A DNA stretch of 64,000 nt from Trichoplusia ni (lineage: Eukaryota > Arthropoda > Insecta > Lepidoptera > Noctuidae): positions 2,170,001 through 2,234,000 of the forward strand of contig NC_039489.1 in the NCBI RefSeq assembly GCF_003590095.1. The letters are read 5' to 3'. The position numbers were made by a program, and so were the translations under genes. Positions 11,286 to 21,400 of this stretch are shown piece after piece; within the stretch, counting starts at the first letter, position 1, and every line of letters starts with the position of its first letter. Under the pieces are notes generated by a model, which was not told where the DNA came from, did not search any database, and saw only the letters and a program-made list of their open reading frames with translations.

Positions 11286-12377
11286 ATAATAGTAGGAGAA
11301 TTCAATGCCTGGTATTGAAATTCTCTAACATTTATTTGAATTTGGAAAACAAGAAACACCATACTAGTAAGAAATAAAAACAAAAATCAAAAATTTCACC
11401 TGTAATATCAGGCTGTATTATTGTAGACTGTAATGGTTGTTCAGAGGTTGAGTCTTGTTCCAAGGTTTCTGGAGTTTGCAATTGTCCTGTGAATTTATAG
11501 AATTAGGGATGCGAAAAGGTAAAAAAATTAGCATTTGCTGACTCAGACCAAGGAGGTCTCAGTTTGACCAAGGTGGCCTATGAGTGGAAATGCAGCATAG
11601 TGTACTTGTGTAATAATTATTTACCTACAAAATATTAAAACATTACAAAATATAAGTTTGATGATCAGTAACAAAAAATTACCATAGCAAAGTTTGATTT
11701 AAACGAATTCATCCCTGAATCACTATAAATTTATGAGAATGTGTTAATAAGAACTTACTAGGTAAATGAAGCATTGGAACTGCTAATGCACTCAAACGTT
11801 TATTTCGGTTTCTGTGACTGTCAATGAAGTGTATGTCACAAATTCGCATTTTCTTGTAGTATTCCAAATCAGTAGATGTCTCGATTTTGCCACCAACCAG
11901 ACTGACCCAAGTTTTAAATTTTTCCGGAAATTTGACAGCATCTGGAAACCGATGCATTGGAACCTCTGAAAGAAATGAAATAAAATGTGGATATTTATTA
12001 TATTTGGATACAAAGGCAGCCAGCAACGCTCAAAGGGTTTTTAGATTGAACGCATGCAATACATGTAAACTCTACATGTATTGTGCAGAAATCAGCAACT
12101 CGCACATGGTATTTTTTGAGGCTGTTATGAAGCAGTAGGATAGTAGGACATAGAAATGTTACTTAAAGTCTTGAATAAACAGTGGAAAAATCTAAACAGA
12201 AAATTAAGAAAGCTAGCTAAACTTATCGCGTCGGTGTGTAATGGTAAGTCAGTGTGGTTGACCGACTTGCCGTTTTCTGCTAATCATAATACTAAGATAA
12301 TTAACCACTACTGCACAATAAGAGGAAAAATATTACTTACCACTGGGCCGACAACCAAATGCGCAAAGCCTAGGCAT

Positions 12378-12765
12378 TTTATAGTTGTTATTAATAACAA
12401 ACTAACACAGCACAAGTGTCTCTATCACGTAAAAATAAATGCACGAACAATTTTTTCGAAGTGAACTCTCGACAGTAAGGCGGAGGAGCAGAGGGCTCGA
12501 CTCGACACACTTACAGGAGGGACTTTCACGCCGAAAAAAAAAATAAAATGGAGAGAACTACAAACATGCGCACTCGCAAGAAGTAGGCACCATTTTGAAA
12601 AATTAAAAGTGTCAAGTAGTGTGGCAACTGGCATGTTTATTACTGTACACAATGTTACAAATTAAAAACAGTTTATTTTCCGTGTAATTTATAATTTATT
12701 TATTTAATTGATTAGGAATGTGAATTGTGAATTTATTAAATAGAATGATTTAATAAAAACACTTA
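12378..12765. other. Upstream region of the P-element gene
   Basis: No gene is seen. The sequence should contain the promoter and outer end of the P element (minus strand), then the flank into which Harbinger 1 inserted. I could not recognise a terminal inverted repeat. Confidence 0.35.
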
Positions 12766-13024
12766 GGGCCTGTTTCACAATCGCGAAGTAAAGTTCTAAG
12801 TAAGCTACTTCGAACATAACTGCTCAGTAAACTACTTAATTGCGTTTCACAATCCAACAGTAAGGTTAATCACCACTTTATCTGATCAGTAAATTAATCA
12901 TCGGATGGACTGCCAAGTAGCCGTTTACTGGATAAGTAAATTTGACAAATGTTATAACCTCAAATAAATGCGGTTCGAAATCCGCATTTAATTAAAGTGC
13001 CTATCAATTTGTTTTCGTTTTAAA

Positions 13025-14348
13025 ATGGATATTTTTGATATTATTGAAGAGGAATTCGATGAATTTTTTGATCGAGTGACGGGACCGCGTAGGGAACCAA
13101 TATTTCGAAATCGTTCGAATAATATGGAAAAATATGACGATACTGACTTCAAGATGAGATTTCGACTCTCTAAAGTAGCTGTGACTTATGTTTTTTCTCT
13201 AATACAGGACACAATAACTGCTCCTACGTCGAGGTAAGTTTTTATCTATCATACATCTAGGTATCTATGTAACTTCAGTGCTTTGCCTGTGTTATGCACC
13301 TACCTCGTCTAATGTATTGTGTCCTTGTTCCAGGAATTATGCAGTTACGCCTATGGATCGTCTTTTATTAACATTGAGATATTATGCAACAGGAAGTTTC
13401 CTTACCGTAGTAGGTGACTTCACTGGTGTAAGCAAGGCTTCTGCTAGTCGCATTGTTAAGTTAGTTTCACATGCGATTGCGCAATTACGATTACAATTTA
13501 TAAAATTTCCTACAAATACGAATCACCTGCAGGAAGAGTTTTATGATATCGCAAGATTTCCCAAAGTAATAGCCGCTATTGATTGTACACACATACCTAT
13601 CAAATCTCCAGGTAAGAATCAATTTTTGTATTTCGTAATAGTTCAAATTACTGTGTACCTACCTACCAAATTAAAATCTGTTCTGTTTTGGTCATACCTA
13701 TCAGACTCCAAAAGTTCATATTAAATAAGTACAGATTCAAATTAATGTAATTTAATATATATATTTTTATTTTTAGGTGGAGAAAATGCAGAAAATTTTA
13801 GAAACAGAAAGTCATTTTTTTCTTTTAATGTTCAAGCTCTGGTAACTGCAAAATTGAAAATAATTGACATTGTGGCTAGATGGCCCGGAGCAACCCATGA
13901 TCAAACTATATTCAATAATTCATTTATAAAGCAACAATTGATGAACAGAGAATTTGGTCCTTGTGTAGTTCTCGGTGATAATGGATACGAAAACAATTCA
14001 TATCTTCTAACGCCCCTCTCAAATCCAAGAACACCTGCAGAGCAACTGTACAATGAATCCCAGATAAGAACCAGGAATGTGGTAGAAAGAACATTTGGTG
14101 TTTGGAAAAATCGGTTCCCTGTTCTAACCAAAAAAATAATATTGCATGTATCACGAGTTCAGGCTGTGATTGTGGCATGTGCAGTATTACACAACATTGC
14201 TATTGATATGGGAGATCAACAATTTGAAGAAAACTGGCCAGAAGAGTCTGACAACGGGGAGGAATATCACAGCAGCACACAGAATACAGAGGATAGTAGT
14301 GTACGCAGCAACTTAATAAATGACTATTTTGCTTCACTAATACGATGA
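13025..14348 (+). CDS. Harbinger transposase (HARBI1-type DDE nuclease)
   Basis: Three exons: 13025-13233, 13334-13611 and 13777-14348, with GT-AG introns. The start MDIFDIIEEEFDEFF is the first ATG of the open frame. After a helical N-terminus (FKMRFRLSKVAVTYVF) comes a helix-turn-helix-like stretch (YYATGSFLTVVGDFTGVSKASASRIV). The nuclease core has catalytic Asp in AIDCTHI, Asp in VLGDNGYEN and Glu in NVVERTFGVWKNRF. The protein should cut and rejoin the element ends together with the Myb-like partner encoded at 14385-15782. Joined length is about 352 residues, usual for the family. No stop or frameshift is seen. Confidence 0.88.
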
Positions 14349-14384
14349 ATAGCTATGTACAAAAATTTATTGGAAATAAAATGT

Positions 14385-15782
14385 TTACACAATTTTATCT
14401 ATTTTATTTTGTAACAATTGCCTCTCTAAGGCCCACATTGTTTGTTTGTGCTGTCGTTCTTCTTCTTCAAATAACCACTGTTTCCGTTTATTCTCTAATT
14501 CTTCTTCAAGAATTTGTTTTTGGATGCCTGCAATTTCCAGTTTGCTTTCTGCCACCCTTTCAAAAGGTCTCTTGGGTTTCTGTTTACCTGGAACAAGTAG
14601 TAAATAAATATATTTAGAGCATGCTGTCGACCACTCACATATAGAAACAACCTATATTTGGCTACAATATATAAAAAAAAATACAAAAAACTCACACAAA
14701 GCAGGATGTTTCTTTGCACGTAAAGATGATGGTTTCCATTGTGACCATTTTGTGGCAGATTCAACATCGGCATCATCAGAGTTGTTTTTGCTCAACTTTC
14801 TTATTTTTTGCTCATTCTCACCTGAATCCAAAAAAATATTTTTAAATTTATGTAATAATGAAACAAGGAATAATAATGGTAGGTAATAGAAATAGAAAAC
14901 ACTCACATGAAGCATTTGATATTGGTTCTTCATGTATCAGAAGCGTTTCATCAGGCATTTCAATAGTTTCAAAAACTACAGGTTCAGATTGGTGAAACTC
15001 AGTGAAATTTCTAGAATTTTCATCAATTATATTTGGGTTGGTCATCAGTTGAGGAGATTCTGTAAATAAAAATAGTAATTTCCAATTTTAAGATCAGTAG
15101 GTTAGGTAAACAGTCAAGCTATGTTGAATGTAGCCTGAGAGGGTATTTTCTAACCCTACTATCTATCACAATCACTTTCAATTTGACTACCACTGCTCAT
15201 TTGCTAAAGCAATTTTGTAAGCATGCTGTAGACAACAAGCAATGCCAGTCAAATTGAAAGCAATCGAGATAGATGTTGGGGTTAGAAAATCACCCCCCTG
15301 GTTATATATAGGTATGAGTTTACTTGTGTTTGATATGGGTAAAAAGTATTTTTACCTGTTTCTGTTATTTTGTCAGAGTCAAATACACTGTCCATTCCAA
15401 CCACTGAAAGTAAAATCATCTCCTTTACTTTTTCTTCGCTCGGTGTCAACATTGGAGCGGTACTTGGACCGCCTCCCGTACGATACGTTTCTGCCCGGAT
15501 CGCCGCGGATTTCTTTCTCGTATCCCTCTTTATTCCGTCGTATTTGATTTTTAGTGCTTTTACACTACGAAATCGAACACTACTTATACTGTTAAAACTT
15601 GTTTCTATTTTCTGCCAACATTGTTCTTTTTCCGCCCATGTAGCGGCATCGCTTTTTTTGTTTTCCAGTACGTTTTTATATTTAAGTACAAGTTGAATTA
15701 ACGTGTCACTTTCTACGCGCGTAAAATTACTACCTCTTTCCCGTTTTAAAGCCATTTTAACAAATTTTCGGTACGATTCCAA
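14385..15782 (-). CDS. Harbinger Myb/SANT-like DNA-binding partner
   Basis: Four exons on the minus strand: 15356-15782, 14907-15059, 14696-14821 and 14385-14587. All introns are phase 1 with GT-AG ends and give 302 codons plus stop. Exon 1 encodes a Myb/SANT trihelix-like domain (FTRVESDTLIQLVLKY, EKEQCWQKIETSFN, KIKYDGIKRDTRKK) followed by GGGPSTAPM. Exons 2-3 are acidic and Ser/Asn-rich. Exon 4 encodes a charged coiled coil (ILEEELENKRKQWLFEEEER). In Harbinger systems such a protein binds the ends and helps carry the transposase to the nucleus. Translation may start at the first ATG or at MALKRERG ten codons later. Confidence 0.82.
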
Positions 15783-16226
15783 ACAAAATCACCATGAAAC
15801 GCCAGCTAGCCTTGACCATTAAAACTGACACTGACAATTCGTTGCGTTCCGTTCTTACAGAAACATTGATTTTAAAAACATCGTCAAAAATGTGAAATGA
15901 GTCACATTACATTACAATGTACTATTTTTTTACATCAATACACCTTAATATACTTGATAATTAAACTAAAAATATTTCTAATGATTATTCTGTGTTTATT
16001 ACACTTTAAAAAAATCACTTAAATTATGCGCGCCTTGAAACGAAACGTTAAACTCTAAGGTTGCCAGCACACACTTGAGTAAGTATTAATTAGTTACTCT
16101 TTACTTTAATTTACCGATTGGATGATTGTGAAACGCAAAAAAAGTTAACGAAAGGATTTAACCTCGAAGTAGTTAACTCGTTAAGTAACTACTCAAAGCT
16201 TTACATATTGATTGTGAAACAAACCC

Positions 16227-16384
16227 TTAGAATACTAAACATATTTAAAGAAATATTAACACGGGGAACGTAGCGACATCTAACATTTTTTTTAGTACTA
16301 GTAACTAGTTTTCATTTCGGGGCCCGATAACAGATAGCGCTACCATCTTTCAGAAATGTCACTTTATAGGTTGTGTCCCCCCCC
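16227..16384. other. Non-coding edge next to the Transib breakpoint
   Basis: After the TTA duplication, the sequence runs through ggggcccgataacagatagc to tcactttataggttgtgtcc and a C7 tract, then enters the Transib frame. It may be one end of the element that originally split Transib. No gene is present. Confidence 0.35.
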
Positions 16385-17379
16385 TGGACCGAATCCAAGC
16401 ATGCAACGAACTTAAACCGTATTTGTATAGGTCCTCGTTCACTACTTTACCTCTTACTTCTTTAAGATTATTCATCTCGGTCGCACGAGCTTTGCACAAA
16501 TCACACACGGCAGCCGATGTTTCTGATATGTAAGAGTGCACTTTACCATCAATCATCGTCAACATCAAGCTATGCGTGACAATGGAATTACCGCAGTCTG
16601 TTGAGTTTAGGTTTGCAATTTCGGATTCAAACGCAGCCATTTCATTTTCCACGTTCGCTTCTGTCTCTTTCATAAATTTAAAAGAAATTGGACGGCAGTA
16701 TTCGGTGGACGACGGCCGATCGTTCTGCCATACGACATCTCCACTTGAAATATTTGTCAGTTTTAAAGGCACAAGGCTTGCCATAAATATGGTTGACAAA
16801 TCTTGCTCACTTGTTGTGGTTCTTTGTTGGTATATGCTCTGGCTAGAAGCTCCGTCAAAACCCCACTTGCTATGCAACATGAGTTGCTCACCACTATTAA
16901 AACTACAATTAAGCGATTCCATCAGTCTTTGAACTGTAATATCAAGGAATGACTGCAGTCGTATTTTCGTAGAATTTTCGGTTACAGTTATATCTTCTTT
17001 TTTACTGGGTAGAATTTTTTCTTCTCCTTCAACAACATATAATAACTTGGGTATTTCGTAAGCCCTTCTTTCAAACTGAAATCTCTTAAAGTAATATAAC
17101 GCCACTTAGATAAACGCATGGTGATGTAGAGAGCGAGGGCTTTCTGTGGAGAGACTTCATGGGCCGAAGTGCTGTCCAGTTTGAACCATATTTAAGACCT
17201 TGGAGGCTTTGAGGATTTTCCAGTAAATATTTCATTATACTAGCCACATCACTTTTTCCTGCAGACTTGAGGGCGCATTCGGTCGAATATAAAAGTTCAT
17301 CTGGATTTTTATCACGACTGTCTTCAGTTCGTCTTTTCTGTCGAGTCCTCGTAAATCTTTTGAAGATTTTTTTAAACAA
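16385..17379 (-). pseudogene. Transib transposase, N-terminal and middle part
   Basis: The minus strand encodes KRRTEDSRDKNPDELLY and KSAGKSDVASIMKYLLEN near 17250-17330. After a frame change near 17100 comes SKWGFDGASSQS (first catalytic Asp region), FCRPISF-like ...EYCRPISFKF, MLTMIDGKVHSY (second Asp region) and the zinc ligands CDLCKARATEMN. It stops at YGLSSLHAWIRS by the 11-bp repeat tggaccgaatc (16385-16395). The protein continues at 7570-6778. RAG1 is the vertebrate relative, and the C-x2-C plus downstream segment matches its zinc-binding region. Frameshifted and split, hence inactive. Confidence 0.8.
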
Positions 17380-17406
17380 ATCTTCTTCAAAAGATTTACG
17401 AGGACT
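17344..17406. repeat. 23-bp perfect inverted repeat at the Transib/unknown-ORF junction
   Basis: agtcctcgtaaatcttttga (start of the left arm, 17344-17366) is mirrored at 17384-17406 across 17 bases. One arm is Transib coding sequence (KRFTRTRQKRR) and the other lies in the adjoining reading frame. The junction therefore carries an inverted copy of a few Transib codons, as expected from template switching or snap-back repair. Confidence 0.75.
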
Positions 17407-18545
17407 GCGGATGTTTGTCCGCTCTTGGCAGGCACTACAGCTAGAAGACCATCTAGGTGTCTTTTCTTCAATGACTTGTCTGATTGACCAAATTGATTGA
17501 ATACCTCAGTGAAGCAGGGGTTCTTTCTGAAGAATTTTGATAGTATATGGAGATCTCGATTGAGCAAAGTAACTTTCACTGACGTGGGGATGTTAAGATT
17601 ATTAATCTCATTAAGGCCTGCTCCATTCGAGTTTGTGATTGACATAGTCATATTTCCGTTCTCATCAAAACTGACGACAGCCAGGGAGCTTATGTAATGA
17701 GAAGAGGGTGTTAATGTCAATTGCTGAGCTATGGCTTGTTGTTGTCGTCCAGAGGATGATGTAGTTGGAGATGTAGTTTGAAACTCAACTCTGCCTCCTC
17801 TAGGTTTGGAATGCTCTAGCAATTTCATTTCACAGGTTTCATTCAGCTTACTTACTGTGTTTGATAGGTGATTGAAACGCTTGGCCAAGTCCTCTTGATA
17901 CTCTTTTGCTAATTTAGCCTGTTTATCTTGCTGTTTTATCCGTACCATCAAAGTATCAAGAAGCTGTCCCATCTCGGATGTTGTTTTGATGGAATGTTTG
18001 GTATGTAGGTACCTGTTTAAATTATTGATACCAATCATGGTGGCGAGAAGTGCATTGTATCCCTCCTTTGCCGAGGCAATTATGGACGGTTTGATCTCGA
18101 TCCAGGCTTCCCCAATAAACTTAGTTAGAGAAGTATAAGTATTGAGAAGCTTGGTTGGATCTTGCTTGTTAAGTTGGGACATCTTTTGCAGCTCTATTAG
18201 GATGTATTCGTGCTGCGGATCGGGATTTGTCTCCAATAAACTTATCAAGGTTGACATCATCTGACCCGACTGGCATCCCAACAGTGAGCAGGCGCGAGAT
18301 TGAGCATTAGGTTGAGATTCTGAAGGTTTCTGAGTCTGTGCAGGAGCTTCTATGGTTGACACCCGTATTATTGAGGGGGGATCCAGATAACTAGATGAGG
18401 GTATTGACGCCTCTGCAGCTGATAATTCCCTCTGCCCAGTCATCGTTGGACTCAGATCCTCTAATAGTTCTTCAGTCAAGCCTAGCTCTCTGGGACTGAT
18501 CAAGGCTTAATTATTCGGAAAATGAGGTGATGAATGCTTCGACAT
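17407..18545 (-). CDS. Unrecognised reading frame, about 380 codons; phosphoprotein-like layout
   Basis: The minus-strand frame is open from 18503 to the inverted repeat at 17406. In the same frame an ATG lies at 18545, separated by one TAA (18507-18509). Visible layout: a Ser/Pro/Gln-rich, probably disordered N-terminus (about residues 1-90); a long helical, coiled-coil-prone middle (HEYILIELQKMSQLNKQD to KLNETCEMKLLEHSKP); a Ser/Thr/Gln linker; and a compact C-terminal part (SLAVVSFDENGNMTMSITNS, then FRKNPCFTEVFNQFGQSDKS). I do not recognise it. The layout recalls phosphoproteins of non-segmented negative-strand RNA viruses, and an old viral insertion is one possibility; a retroelement Gag or orphan host protein are others. 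It starts exactly at the LTR edge (18546). Confidence 0.4.
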
Positions 18546-18874
18546 TGTTAGCGTTGGATGGTTAGTAAAAGGCCAGCAAGTAATCTTTAGCAGCGTGAGC
18601 GGAGCGAGAGTAGCCGTCGTGTCGCGAGCGTAACAAAAAACTGACTGCCCGGCCGATCGGGCACCGAGCGCGGCGCGTACGACGCCCCCCCACGCACCGC
18701 ACTTCTCCTGTAAGACGACCGCTACTCCCGCTCGCGCGCAAACTGACTATTTATTTCAAATAACAAATAATCATAATCAAAATAGGTACATAACAGCGAC
18801 AATATTTTACGTATTTTAAAAACAAATAATAAAAATCAAATAGTTACATAAGAGAGGTATACGTGTCACTAACA
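18546..18874 (-). repeat. LTR (329 bp), BEL-type, 3' copy
   Basis: It begins TGTTAG and ends CTAACA on the minus strand, a perfect 6-bp terminal inverted repeat. A polypurine tract ggggaggggaa directly precedes it. The inner part is very GC-rich near 18600-18730, as are many insect LTR promoters. No second copy is found in the window, so the 5' end of the element is gone. Confidence 0.75.
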
Positions 18875-19545
18875 TTCCCCTCCCCAGTGCTGGCACAGCA
18901 CTCATCCCCTAGTGGTACATGCGCGATGCGTGCCGCGGTCCGCCGCAGCACACCGGTCTTTGTTTTCACGTCAACTACTCTGACTCGACCGTCCTTGCCT
19001 GGCATCACTCCTTGAACGATGCCTCTCGGCCATACGTTCCTGGGCGAATTCGGATCGACTATGAGTACTAGGTCCCCCACCTTCAATGATCTCTGCTCCC
19101 CGGGCCATTTCTTTCTGGGTCGCATGTGTGGCAGGACTTCGCGGACCCAACGCTTCCAGAACATGTCAGCCAGCTTCTGGGAGATGCGCCACTGCTTCCT
19201 CAGGTACGTGTCAGTGCCATCGAACGTACCAAGAACTGGTGAAGTCGATGATGTTCCCAAAAGGAAATGGTTTGGGGTAAGTGACTCTTGAGTGTTGTGC
19301 TCGACCGTCACGTGGGTCAGTGGACGGCTGTTTAAAGTTTGTTCCACCTCGATCATCAGCGTCTGTAACGTCTCTTCTCGAGGCGCCTGTTCTTTAAGGA
19401 CAATGTTTAGAGATTTCTTTATGTTTCGTATTAGTCTCTCCCATGCCCCTCCCCAGTGTGGACTGGCGGGAGGGATGAAGGTCCATGACGTCGCCATGCC
19501 GTAAGTCATAGCTTCTTTCGTCAGTTGTTTCTCATCAAGTTCCAG
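18875..19545 (-). pseudogene. BEL/Pao integrase C-terminal fragment with DUF5641-like domain
   Basis: The minus frame reads FIPPASPHWGGAWERLIRN (catalytic Glu region of the integrase) and VEQTLNSRPLTHV, then TPNHFLLG. A C-terminal domain has WPGEQRSLKVGDLVLIVDPN and RVRVVDVKTKTGVLRR. This is the standard end of BEL/Pao Pol, and the stop codon lies inside the LTR (18844). It lacks everything N-terminal of the integrase core and instead abuts Gypsy protease sequence near 19540. Confidence 0.85.
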
Positions 19546-19985
19546 GATACCGATCGACGGACAGGCGACGCCGGGGTGGAGAGCGTAGTATGGTTGTCGA
19601 TAAGGCTTTGGTTCCTGCAATCAACAACTAGATTGTAAAAAGATAAAAAATCTACACCTATTATCGCCCTTGTAACGTCCGCTATAATAAATCGCCAGGC
19701 GAAGTCGCGGCGCAACCCTAAGTTAAGATTTAACTGCACAAAACCATAAGTGTTTATAGCCGAGCCGTTCGCTGCCCGTAGCTCGTAGGTTGTTTTTTCC
19801 ACTCGTCGCGTAATCGCCGACCGGGGGTAGACACAGAGGTCGCTACCTGTGTCGACCAAAAACTGCATCTTAGACCTTTGGTCGGTGACGAACAGGCGAC
19901 CAGCGCTCGGACAATCATCGGCCGCCATCACAGATTGCCCCTCACATTTCCCGACGTTGTGTAGTCGCACGGTTTTACACACTTC
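19546..19985 (-). pseudogene. Ty3/Gypsy aspartic protease fragment
   Basis: The minus frame reads RLFVTDQRSKMQFLVDTGSD (catalytic DTGSD), then ELRAANGSAINTYG and IIGVDFLSFYNLVVDCRN, a typical insect Gypsy retropepsin. A few residues after LVVDCRNQSLID the frame enters BEL integrase sequence in another frame and stops. There is no reverse transcriptase. The same family supplies the Gag at 19986-20480. Confidence 0.85.
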
Positions 19986-20480
19986 TTTGCGTTATCGCCG
20001 AACCGCTGGTGGTACCAGCACTGTGATCTTCTAGAGCTGGACCGGTGACGTGAGCGACTACGGGAACGGCTTCTGCCGGGACAAACACTCGATTTTGAGC
20101 GCCATTGCCTGCATCTGTCGGTTTTGCGCGGCGATCTCGGCGTTCAGACCGCTGGTGGACGACGACGGTGCGGTGGCGACGGCAGCAGTTGATGCCACCT
20201 GCGCGGGACCGGCGATGACGTGGATGCGGTCTGCTAACTCGGCCAGCTCGGCCAAGTCCAGCTTGGACTGCGACGCCACTATGGTCTGCGTACCTGCTGG
20301 CAGACGGCTCGTCCAGATTGTCCGCAGGAACTCCTCCGGAACACCTGGACCAGCGAGGTTGAGGAGGTGCCGGTAAAATTGCGACGGCTTCCGGTCGCCG
20401 AGCTCCTCGTGCATGAGGAGCTGCTTCACCTTCTCCTCGCGCGAAGCTGACAGCCTCTTTATGAGCTCGGCCTTGAGCAA
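19986..20480 (-). pseudogene. Ty3/Gypsy Gag C-terminal fragment
   Basis: The minus frame 20480-20058 reads LKAELIKRLSASREEKVKQL, HEELGDRKPSQFYRHLL and PEEFLRTIWTSRLPAG, the capsid region of insect Gypsy elements, followed by an Ala/Ser-rich linker. It is GC-rich compared with neighbours. The N-terminal Gag is missing, cut at 20480 where P-element sequence begins on the other strand. Confidence 0.82.
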
Positions 20481-21238
20481 AAATGCATAGTCTAAAATAT
20501 CTTATATAACCGAAGAAAATGAAAATATTTTATCCTGCATAGGTGTACAAAATCGAGAACTAGTTAAACGTCAAATACTTAAATCTAAAACAAGATATAA
20601 TACCAAAATTTTAAATACTCTCCAGAATTACGAGCGTTCCTTTCGACACTGCATTTCTATTCGCCAAAGGCATATAATTTTGTAAGAAAAACATTTAGTA
20701 CATGTTTACCAGCCACGAGCACGCTCAGAAATTGCTATCAGTCGGTTTATGGTCAACCAGGGTTTACGAAAGAGGCGATTGATGCCATTAAAATCAAAGC
20801 GACAGAATCAAAACAAAAACTTTACGCTACTATTATATTTGATGAAATGGCTATAAGAAGCGGAGTCGAATATCATCCCCAAGGCCGGAGGTATTATGGC
20901 CACGTTAGTTTCGGTACCAGCTTGGAAACAGATTGCCAAGATGAAGCCAAGGAAATAAAATAAATAAATAAAATAAAAATGTTTTATTGCAGTAACTTGT
21001 ACAACTTTACATTGAATCTTACAATAGAGACCTCCTTTTAAGTAAAAGATATACCTGTGCTAGGAGGCCCCGCTCTTCAGTAACATATTTTAAAATGATA
21101 AAAGTGGTGTACAAGGAAAGATATAAAAAAGGACATGCACTTATATTCTAACTAATACAAAGTTATAAATTACAGGTTTTTGAATTAGAGTTAGATTAAA
21201 CTTTTTTTTAACATTTTTTTTTTTCTTTTAAAGAAAAC

Positions 21239-21271
21239 GTGTGTGTGTGTGTGAGCGCATGTGCGTGTGTG

Positions 21272-21322
<51 letters not shown>

Positions 21323-21356
21323 GCATGTGTGTGGGTGGATGTGTGTTGTGTGTACC
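21239..21356. repeat. (GT)n microsatellite in LINE 3' UTR
   Basis: Imperfect GT repeat, interrupted by gcgcatg units, from 21239 to about 21356. Reading frames through it are artefacts. From 20953 to 21400 no gene is seen. Confidence 0.9.
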
Positions 21357-21400
21357 TAAATATGTATCAGTGTATGTGTAATGCATGCGTGCTTCTACAG

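Larger units (their letters stand above)
7798..12377 (-). pseudogene. P-element (THAP9-like) transposase, six exons, one in-frame stop
   Basis: Six exons can be assembled on the minus strand: 12341-12377, 11759-11965, 11400-11486, 10874-10954, 10661-10750 and 7798-10016. All five introns are phase 1 with GT-AG ends and join to 906 codons. Exons 1-2 encode a C2CH THAP DNA-binding domain: MPRLCAFGCRPS, then VPMHRFP, and the C-x2-H ligands in MRICDIHF. A short linker follows. Exon 6 holds the P-type RNase H-like core (LCSLMFDEMSL), the GTP-binding insertion region (FDVPHLIKGIRNNL) and the C-terminal TRNFNQDPVENFF. The only break is TAA at 8644-8646, inside GGTATGTAAGTC. A premature end there would leave a THAP-containing truncated protein of about 622 residues. 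Terminal inverted repeats were not found by eye. Confidence 0.85.
12766..16226. mobile_element. PIF/Harbinger element 1 (complete, 3461 bp)
   Basis: Terminal inverted repeats are gggcctgtttcacaatc at the left and gattgtgaaacaaaccc at the right (one mismatch in 17). They are flanked by a 3-bp TTA duplication at 12763-12765 and 16227-16229. Inside are a DDE nuclease gene on the plus strand (13025-14348) and a Myb/SANT-like gene on the minus strand (14385-15782), arranged convergently. Both read through once introns are removed, so the element could be autonomous. Confidence 0.88.
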
